Shown here piece after piece: positions 57,273 to 64,000 of a stretch of DNA of 64,000 bases (its first letter is position 1; each line of letters opens with the position of its first letter). The stretch is taken from NCBI RefSeq assembly GCF_036323735.1, contig NC_086020.1, positions 125,478,710 to 125,542,709 of the forward strand. The letters are read 5' to 3'. Made by a program: the position numbers and the translations under genes. The notes under the pieces were generated by a model. The model ran no database searches. It had not been told where the DNA came from and saw nothing but the letters and a program-made list of their open reading frames with translations. The stretch is from Rattus norvegicus. Lineage: Eukaryota; Chordata; Mammalia; Rodentia; Muridae.

Positions 57273-58984
57273 AGTAAACAAGCAAACGAACAAAAGGCTA
57301 ACTCATCAAGTAGATGCCTAAAGCACTTTTATTTTGCAATAGAATCTTGGGTAAATTTTATTGTTTAAGTGGTAAAAGGTATACACATTTTATCAAAATT
57401 TTACATAACTATTATGGAAAGTCCCTGTACTGCAGTGACCTGTCTGACAGTAGGCCATAAGATGATTGTCATCTCAGAGGGGTCCTGCCCCATCCCCGGA
57501 AGAAAGAAATGCAAAAGAATAGACACACCTGTCTGTCCACCCAGCCTGTCTGTGACTCCATTTCTGTAAGAACCCTAAAGGACGGATGAAGTTCAGAGTG
57601 TGTGGGGTTGATGAGCATGAGGAGGATCTTGGAGAGAGAACACCAAGGAAAGCCACTGAAACACGGTCCCTACTCCCACACCTCACCTATGAGTCTTTTT
57701 GTCTATATTCTTTTTAATGACGTACGGTAAAAGGGTAATTATAAAAATTTTCCTGAATCTGGGAGTCACTCAAATAGATTAGTCAAGTACAGGGAGAGAG
57801 TTCCAGACATCTCCCTTTGCAGACAGTAGACAAGTAAAAACAAGCCGGGGCTCATGGCTACCATCTTAAAGCCCAGGGCAGTCAAGCGGTAGCAGTCTCA
57901 GGGAGTGAGCCTCAGCATGTGCAGTCTGAGATTATATGTCCACTGGATTTCACAGACACTGTGGATGGCCACTGTATTGGACAGATGCTGTTGATGCCCA
58001 CTGCTTGCTTGCTTGTGGGAAGAAGTCTCCATTCCTTCTGAGGTCACGGGCATCTTCCTTGGTGATTGTTTTTCCTAGACAGAGTGATATTAGGAGAATA
58101 ATGTAGGCATTGTAACCTACTGTTGATTACCTTACTTAAATACAGTCACTGTGGTACTGATGCCTTGGTGGCTTGTCTTCTAGCCAGTCAGCTACTGTAA
58201 GTGACTAACAGGTGTGTTGCATATACAATGTGTGCACACTGACAAAAGTGGGTTTACTGCCAAGTGGGATGGAGCAAGACTGTGAGATTTCCCCACATAA
58301 CCCAGAGTGATGGACAATCTAGAACTCGTTGTTCAATTCTGGAACTTATCACCCTATACTCTCGCACCTTGGCTGATCTTTGAAACCACAGGTAAGGGGA
58401 CCTGGAGAAGTTACTCCTGAAGAGAAAATGTAGTGTATTGTAAAGCTTCAAGTTCATTTCTTAGTTGACTTTGTTGCTAGCTGTATACTCGTTCTTAATT
58501 CATTAAGCCCTACTTTTTAACTTAAACATAAAAGAACTATTTACTTCGTTGTATGCAAATATTTAGGATGGCATATGAATAGACAGAATGTAACTGAGTC
58601 AGCGATGAAGGACTCAATGGATAGTTATTATGTACCTTAAACATACTTGATGTACCTATTCACAAATCACAAATAAATTAAAAAAAAAGAATTGAGGGAT
58701 TTTCACTAGCACCTAGAAGTGCATGAATGCAGAGGGTCTTTACCTCTAAGGCACTGTTTGTCAAAAATAAAACAAACAAACCCCACAAAAACTAGCTAAA
58801 TAGAACCTATCCTTTTGGATCACGATTTTAAAACATAATAGAAAAAAGAAAATAAGATATCGTACAAACTGTCAATATGAAAAGAGTAAAAGAATCTTTG
58901 CTTGGCTCTCCCGTGCAAGAGCGTGAGGAAATGCCAAACAGGGAAGTTTGTACTAGCTGTGAAAAGAGCACTTTAGTTTCCAAA
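57273..58984. other. Intergenic, Intu 5' flank
   Basis: No recognised SINE or exon between the nested SINEs and the Intu CpG island. Confidence 0.4.
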
Positions 58985-59016
58985 AATGCTCCGCCTCTGT
59001 ACCGAGAAGCTTCCCT

Positions 59017-59030
59017 GTCTCCCGGGCAAC
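59017..59030 (+). promoter_or_regulatory. RFX X-box-like site
   Basis: The bases GTCTCCCGGGCAAC form two 6-bp half-sites around a 2-bp spacer. The right half (GGCAAC) matches the RFX consensus and the left half (GTCTCC) is one step from GTNRCC. X-boxes drive ciliary genes through RFX2/3, which fits the role of the adjacent gene. Binding is inferred. Confidence 0.5.
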
Positions 59031-59041
59031 CGGCGCCCCAG

Positions 59042-59046
59042 CCAAT
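59042..59046 (+). promoter_or_regulatory. CCAAT box (NF-Y-like)
   Basis: CCAAT in an AGCCAATCG context, 12 bp after the X-box. X-box plus CCAAT spacing is common in ciliary promoters. Confidence 0.45.
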
Positions 59047-59061
59047 CGCAGCTGAGTACCA

Positions 59062-59075
59062 GGGTCACGTGACCC
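59062..59075. promoter_or_regulatory. Palindromic E-box (CACGTG)
   Basis: GGGTCACGTGACCC is a perfect 14-bp palindrome centred on CACGTG. This is the preferred form for USF and for MiT/TFE (CLEAR-type GTCACGTGAC) factors. It lies about 100 bp before the coding start. Confidence 0.55.
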
Positions 59076-59086
59076 GGCCTGGCAAA

Positions 59087-59131
59087 ATGGCGGAGCTGCT
59101 GAAGGCAGGGCTGGCGGGCTCTAGAGTCTGA
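59087..59131 (+). other. Upstream ORF in the Intu 5' leader
   Basis: An ATG at 59087 in good context (A at -3, G at +4) opens a 14-codon frame, MAELLKAGLAGSRV, that stops at TGA 59129-59131. It is in the same frame as the main start 78 bases downstream. The surrounding AAAATGGCGGA also resembles a YY1 site, so the ATG may sit at or just before the transcription start. It is a uORF only if transcription begins upstream of it. Confidence 0.4.
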
Positions 59132-59164
59132 TTTTTCTCCCCGGGAGCTCTCGCGACCGAAAGG

Positions 59165-59310
59165 ATGGCGGACCCTGCGAGGAGAGACCCGCGAGGTCGC
59201 GCGCCCGAGCTCCCTGGAGACCTGTCCTCACAGGAAGAGGAAGAGGAGGAAAGCGACTCCGACGCCGGGGCCAGCAGCTTGGGCTCCTGCTCCTCAGCCA
59301 GCAGCGACAC
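59165..59310 (+). CDS. Intu: Coding exon 1 of Intu (inturned planar cell polarity protein), partial gene
   Basis: The ATG at 59165 sits in a strong Kozak context (A at -3, G at +4) inside a CpG island. It opens 48 codons plus two bases, ending at a consensus donor (GTAAGG at 59311). The peptide starts MADPARRDPRGR, then has ELPGDLSSQ, an acidic Glu run and a Ser-rich GSCSSASSD end. I recognise the ELPGD-SSQEE-acidic-SSASSD order from the INTU N-terminus; this is from memory, not a search. INTU is a PDZ-containing scaffold of the CPLANE complex (with FUZ and WDPCP) at the basal body, needed for ciliogenesis, IFT-A recruitment and Hedgehog signalling. Only this N-terminal, presumably disordered segment is present; the PDZ and longin-like parts must lie beyond the window. 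The exon ends in phase 2. The rest of the window downstream would be intron 1. The name would be refuted if exon 2 downstream did not continue the INTU reading frame. Confidence 0.75.
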
Positions 59311-59534
59311 GTAAGGCTCCAGGAAACCGAGGGTCCTCTCTCCTGAGCACACGTATGGGGAGTGGGGTGCTGGCCTGCTTGCTGCGGTCTCCGAATAAAA
59401 GAGTCCCTGCCTCTGGGTGGATTCTGTGTCTGTGAAGGATCTCTGTGGTGCTCCTGAACCTTCCCCCGTAACATTGCTTCTTACCTCACTTGTGTCTTAG
59501 ACTCCAGAGCATTCTTTAACATTTATATTTTTAT

Positions 59535-59705
59535 TACTTTTTATTATATGTACCTGTGTGTCTTTGTGTGGGTATCTGCACATGAGTGCAGGTGCCCACA
59601 GAGGCCAGCAGAGGGCATTGGATCCCAGGAACTAGAGTTTCCCGGGTTATGAGCCACCGTGTTGGTGGTTGAAACTAAACTCCAGTCTTCTCCAAGAGCA
59701 GCAAA
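59535..59705 (-). mobile_element. B3/B2-type SINE, antisense
   Basis: This is a reverse-complement B3/B2 body: an AT-rich tail side, TGTGTGTCTTTG, the GCCAGCAGAGGGCA block, then the reversed tRNA-like end near 59690. It includes a CTCF-like CCAGCAGAGGGCA core at 59604-59616, just inside Intu intron 1. Confidence 0.65.
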
Positions 59706-60354
59706 CGACCCAACCTATGACTTCCCTCTGCACCCTCAGACTCCAGAGTATTTACTGGAGAGAGACACCGTACACACACTTTATAAAGCAACTATTTTAT
59801 ATTGGAGAGATGTTTCTTGTGGAAGTGATAGCAGAAAGAGGACCCTCGTATCAAGACATCCTCTCTGTCTTCAGCATATTCATGCTGTGTTTTTCTGTTC
59901 AACTCCAGGGTTTCTACTTCAAGCCAGAATCCTTGGTAATACTATGAATGAATTATTTTGAGTGACAGTATTTCAATTCTTAAGGAATCTGTCCCTGTTG
60001 CTATGGATTAAGGACTTCTTGGAAAAGCCACGGGTAACTTACAGTGAATGGCAGGGAAAAGGTTCAGGCCACTGTGTACACAAAGACCATCGGTAGTTTT
60101 AGGAGGACATTTTATTTGCAGTTAGAGCTAGCAGTTACAAATAATTGTGACCATCTTCAACCAACCGTATGTAACACATTCTTTCTTTTTTAGTTGTCAC
60201 GAAAAATAAGGGAAAACCCTGCTTAAATCCATGCTAGAAGCTTACTACAGATAGATCGTGTTCTTAAAACTCTGAACAGATGTAAGAACATCAACTTTTT
60301 ATAAGTTGTTGTCATCTTAAAAAGTGATTCAAAATGTTGTAGTTTGTTCTAGAT

Positions 60355-60812
60355 TCACATCTGTTGCTCTGGTAAGAAATTATGACCAAAGGCAACTTTG
60401 AGGAGAGGGGAGTTTTTTTTTTACTTAAAATCCCAGATCAGAGTCTATTACTGAGTGAAGGACTTCAAGGCAGGACCTTGAGGCAGGCCTGCTTTGCCAT
60501 TCTACATAGCAATCCTTCCAATCAAAGAACTCACTTCACAGCCAGAGCTTCAAGGCAGGATGCATGGAGGGCAATGATGGCGGGCCGGCTGGTGGGCTGG
60601 CGGGCAGGCAGGCACGCTGGTTAAGCCCAGCTAGCTTTCTTGTGTAGTTTCAGAACCACACTGGCTTGGGATCTACATCAGTTATCAATCAAGACAATTC
60701 CTTACATGCCCACAGATCCATCTGATTTAGGGCACTTCCTCAATTGAGATTTTCTTCCTAGATAATTCTAGGTTGTCTCAAGTTGGCAGGTAGTACTAAC
60801 CAGGACACGGTC
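60355..60812 (-). mobile_element. Rodent mid-repetitive element, degenerate
   Basis: It has the same family signature as 33295-33630 and 44140-44545: a start like TTGCTCTGGTAAGAAATTATGACC, a TTTATT/TTTTTT block, GGCAGGC runs, and the terminal TCAAGTTGGCAGGTAGTACTAACC. The orientation is opposite to the copy at 29403-29812. I cannot name the family with certainty. Confidence 0.5.
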
Positions 60813-61596
60813 ATTTCATGAGTTTCCTGGAAGGAAACGGACATTACAAAACCTTATTGTGCTGTGGAAGCATCAGACTGAGGTTCTCATGCTTGATTTC
60901 TCTACATCTTAGTCACATACCTTTCTCCTAGGAATAATTTGTACCTAAGTCCTGAAATGACCTCGAGCATCCAGTGGGGTTTTCTTGAGAACCTTGTAGG
61001 AAAACCTGTATTTTGTGGTCTGGAATACATGTGTCTATGTCTTTATCACTCATTTACCAACCACTCCAAACATCCCAGTGCCCTTGTGCTGATAGTACAC
61101 GCCTATTGCCTGTTTCCCACCAACATTCAGATTTCTTTTTTGTCTGTTCCTTATTGGTATGTGTAACATGAAGGAGAGATTGCTGACCTGCCTTGGGAAG
61201 TTCAAATAGTTTGTTTTATTAGGTATTTACTGCCTGCCATAAGCTACAGTTACAGTGTGAGTTGGGTCATCCAGCTTTGGGAAGAGCCACTCTGATGAGA
61301 GGTTTAGAACTATGAATCAGAAGCTTTCAAATCAGAGATGTACAAAGTGCCTGCTACCCCTGTGGCCTCCATGAAGTGTAGAAAGAAAGGCATATTCCAT
61401 ATCCTGGACTTTCAAGATTCCTGTTATTGACTGACTCTTCTTTTTGCAAGTTATTATTTCATGCATGTTTTAATCAAAATAGTTTGACCTGTATGTGATC
61501 ACGTTAGTAAGTTTATTATTTTTGAGATGAAATTGCCTTAGGATAACATTTCTGGTAGAGTTTTAAAAATATTTAATGTGCACTTAAGTGTCTATA

Positions 61597-61616
61597 TATG
61601 TGTGTGCCTGTGTATG

Positions 61617-61656
<40 letters not shown>

Positions 61657-61875
61657 TGCCTGGTGTGTGTGTGTTTGTGTTGTGCCTGGTGTGTATGTGT
61701 GTGTGTGTGTGTGTGTGTGCATGCTTGCTCACAGTTGCCATGACATAATTATGGAGGTCAGAAGACAACTTGGAAGAGTTGATTCTCTCCTCCCTACCAT
61801 GTGGGTTCAGGGTATCACATGTAGGTCATCCAGCAGCAAGTGCCCTTTTGCTGAGGCATTTCTCTGGCCCCAGGT
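61597..61875 (-). mobile_element. TG microsatellites with antisense B4/B3-type SINE
   Basis: Two TG runs (about 61618-61650 and 61690-61719) precede a reversed SINE body: GGAGGTCAGAAGACAACTT, then ACCATGTGGGTTCAGGG, then CTGAGGCATTTCTCTGGCCCC. Confidence 0.55.
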
Positions 61876-63107
61876 TGTTTTTGTAGTAGATTTATTTTAG
61901 GCTTGTTATGGTATAGGGAGGTTTTATGTAGGAGATGCCATTATGTCTAAACTGGCACATGGGCATGACCTCAGGGAGCCTTCAGAGACAAAACTAGTTA
62001 GAGAATTGGGTTAAGGAATCCACTGATTGCTTCAGAACTAAGACAATCAACCAGGCATCTCCTTAGCAGTGAAGCCAGGCTTCTTTGCTTTGGTGTATAG
62101 TTACCAGTTAGTTCATTGAGGCAGCATTGACTAGTTCCTGTTGGCCAGAAGCTGCCAATTTTATGACATCCATTTTTTTTGGGGGGGTCATTGTTAGTTT
62201 TATAACTAGGGCTGAGGGGCTAAAAGAGGAATGACTAAACAATAGATTCTAACTGAGACAGTTCTATCTAAAATGAGATTGGCTAGAGAAGAGAGCAAAT
62301 ACTTCCTTTACATTTCGCTGGAGGCTTTCAGTCACTTTATTGAGGCATATGTGAAAACCTGCACTTCCCTCCATCCACATAGCACATTATCTCTCACCCA
62401 GATGTTTCTCCACATGTCTGAGACCATGCATCCTTCTCTCCTATGACCCCTCACTTTCTGCTACTGCAGGTGGCTTTGTATGTTCTAGAGTTTTGAAAAA
62501 TGCTTAGTCTCTGTTTTATCTTCTCTTTTATTTTTGCTATAGTAGTCCCCTCCCCCCTCTGTGTGTGTGGGGGGATAGGATTCTATCATTTGTCTAGATA
62601 ACCTTTTTCTTGGGTTTTGACACGGACAGGAACGACTTATGGGATCATATTCATGGTGCCATATTATTATTATACTCTGTTCTAAGTAGTAGTTTCCCCT
62701 TTTCTCCTGTTTTGACCCTGACTTTGCTTTTATTTAGTTCTTTTATGAACTCACGTAGTTTAATAAGATAAGTAACCGGGAAGTGGGTCAGTGATGAGAA
62801 GGGTCACTCCCAGCTGCCACCTCGAATCACTCATGTTCAGTGTGTTAAATTCTCTCCCTTCCCTTCCCTCCATCCTCCCACCACCACCTTGCTTTACATC
62901 TTTAGACTTGATTGCTGTGCACACCCTGGACTGTACCCCACCCCTCACTCCTCTCCCCTCGCTACACTGCCTTACTGCAGGGGCTTGCTTCTCCTGTCTC
63001 ACACACTCCGTGGACGTCACTTTAACAGATCTGGATGCTCTGCCTCCAGGCATTCCGCCATCCAGCTGCAAGAACTTACTTTCTCAAACACAGTTCTAAA
63101 GATTGGA

Positions 63108-63262
63108 GAGATGAGCCCGGTATGATGGTGCACATCTTTGGTCCTCCCACTTAGAAGGCAGAGATAGGAGGATCTCTGTGAGTTTGAGGCCAGCCTGGTC
63201 TACAAAGTGAGTTCCAGGACAGCAGGGCTACACAGGGAGACCTTGTCTTGAGAAATAAAAAC
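63108..63262 (+). mobile_element. B1 SINE
   Basis: This is a near full-length B1: GCCCGGTATGATGGTGCACA, GGCAGAGATAGGAGGATCTC, GGCCAGCCTGGTCTACAAAG, and an A-rich tail at about 63255. Confidence 0.85.
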
Positions 63263-63267
63263 AATAA

Positions 63268-63440
63268 CAAAGACTGAAGGAATGGTTCAGTGATTAAGAG
63301 CATGGCATGTACTGTTCTAGAAGAAGACCAGAGTTTGGTTTCTAGCATCCATGCCAAGTGGCTCACAAACATATGTAACCCTACCTCCAGGTAGATCTAA
63401 TGCCTCAGCAGGTACACAGGAACACACACACACACTTCTC
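63268..63440 (+). mobile_element. B2/B3 SINE with short CA tail
   Basis: It follows the B1 tail directly. It has a GGTTCAGTGATTAAGAGCA tRNA-like part, AAGTGGCTCACAAACATATG, and a short CA run at 63425-63436. Confidence 0.7.
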
Positions 63441-64000
63441 TTCTCCATCAATGATGCCTTTCTGGTTTTCTGTATTTAAGATTTGTCAGTAAGAGCCATG
63501 AGATCAAGCAAGTCAGCATTCCCTCCTGGAGGGGAAGAGGTTCATGAATGCTTACCCCTAACTGGGGTACTTGATGGTTTCTGAGAAAGGGTGTGGTCCC
63601 TAATAAGGGTACTAGGCTCCAATGTATGGCCCCATATCCAGGAATGTGTAGTAGCACTGCTGATCTTGATGCAGTCTTTAAATATTAAGATGACAAAGTT
63701 GTGCAGATGCAAGTGAAGGTGGATCTGGAAATCATTAGCAGGAGAAGTTGGGGTAAATACGATCAAAAGACAACCATGTGAAATTATCAGAGAATTAATA
63801 AATGTATTTAAAATAAGTCTTTAAAAGATAACACTGTTATAAACCATGTTTCCTGCTCTACTCAGGATAACTTTGACAGCTCTTTTCCTGGCTTAGCCCA
63901 TCTTTGTTATGTGTGTAGTAAATGTATATAGGTGCGTGTGCCCATGTACTCATCAAGATCAGCTGTGGACATTGGGTGTCTCCACCTATCAGGAAGGGTC
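63441..64000. other. Unassigned, presumed intron
   Basis: No repeat or exon recognised to the window end. Confidence 0.4.

Larger units (their letters stand above)
58985..59340 (+). promoter_or_regulatory. Intu: CpG-island promoter of Intu
   Basis: This is a GC- and CpG-dense block in otherwise AT-rich DNA, with no TATA box before the start codon. In order it holds an RFX-like X-box (59017-59030), a CCAAT box (59042-59046), a palindromic CACGTG element (59062-59075) and an ATGGCGG YY1-like element (59083-59095). The layout is that of a TATA-less housekeeping/ciliary promoter, with initiation probably between about 59050 and 59160. The exact start site cannot be read from sequence. Confidence 0.75.
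59311..64000 (+). other. Intu: Presumed intron 1 of Intu
   Basis: From the GTAAGG donor to the window end I see no convincing Intu exon 2. The interval holds an antisense B3 (59535-59705), a rodent mid-repeat (60355-60812), TG microsatellites with an antisense SINE (61597-61875), a B1 (63108-63262) and a B2/B3 (63268-63440). Unique stretches at 59706-60350, 60813-61590 and 61876-63105 show nothing I can assign. Confidence 0.6.

Noticed and set aside
58877..59131. 84-codon frame before Intu as an N-terminal extension
   Set aside because: It ends in a TGA at 59129-59131 before the main ATG, and its upstream half lies outside the likely transcript. Only the 14-codon uORF is kept.
59121..59474. 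117-codon - strand frame over Intu exon 1
   Set aside because: A mirror frame of a GC-rich coding exon, with no own promoter or splice support.
62290..62640. Possible old L1M 3' end
   Set aside because: Only loose resemblance (CACTTTATTGAGGCATATGTG); too weak to list as a feature.

Overview
This window looks like rodent nuclear DNA, most likely rat. It is AT-rich and intron/intergenic-like, and packed with rodent-specific SINEs (B1, B2/B3, B4-type), L1 fragments with the rat/mouse purine-rich 3' UTR, long dinucleotide microsatellites, and ID elements of the BC1 type, which are characteristic of rat. There are no operons and no bacterial or phage signals. Most long reading frames lie in repeats or are short chance frames.

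Layout. 1-11.8 kb: repeat-rich intergenic DNA, including a small retrocopy of an mRNA 3' end (2418-2622), a truncated antisense L1 end (2837-3057), two ID elements and a 35-36 bp minisatellite. 11.6-15.3 kb: a 5'-truncated L1 keeping the reverse transcriptase and the C-terminal cysteine region of ORF2, inactivated by nonsense and frameshift changes. 15.3-27.5 kb: mostly unique or old repeat DNA, with an old antisense L1 3' UTR (20.4-21.1 kb) and a mammal-wide L1 3' end (22.8-23.3 kb). 27.5-29.3 kb: the 3' end of a gammaretrovirus-like ERV (decayed env transmembrane region, polypurine tract, 3' LTR). Its U3 is split by an antisense class II (ERVK/IAP-like) solo LTR with a perfect 6-bp target duplication. 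29.3-30.6 kb: antisense L1 ORF2 interrupted by another rodent repeat. 30.6-50.2 kb: intergenic DNA with SINEs and microsatellites. 50.3-50.7 kb: a CpG island containing a candidate first exon. 59.0-59.3 kb: a second CpG island that I read as promoter and coding exon 1 of Intu (inturned planar cell polarity protein), on the + strand. The rest, to 64 kb, would be Intu intron 1.

The only gene I can name is Intu: the ATG at 59165 opens a 48-codon exon ending in a consensus donor, and its residues resemble the INTU N-terminus. The promoter carries an RFX-type X-box, a CCAAT box, a palindromic CACGTG E-box and a YY1-like ATGGCGG element with a short uORF. That fits a gene needed for primary cilia. 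The most novel candidate is at 50.6-52.5 kb: three potential exons join in frame through plausible splice sites into a 115-codon ORF followed by AATAAA. Exon 1 of that candidate also ends in the same phase as Intu exon 1, so it could instead be an alternative Intu first exon. Both readings are inference and need transcript data.
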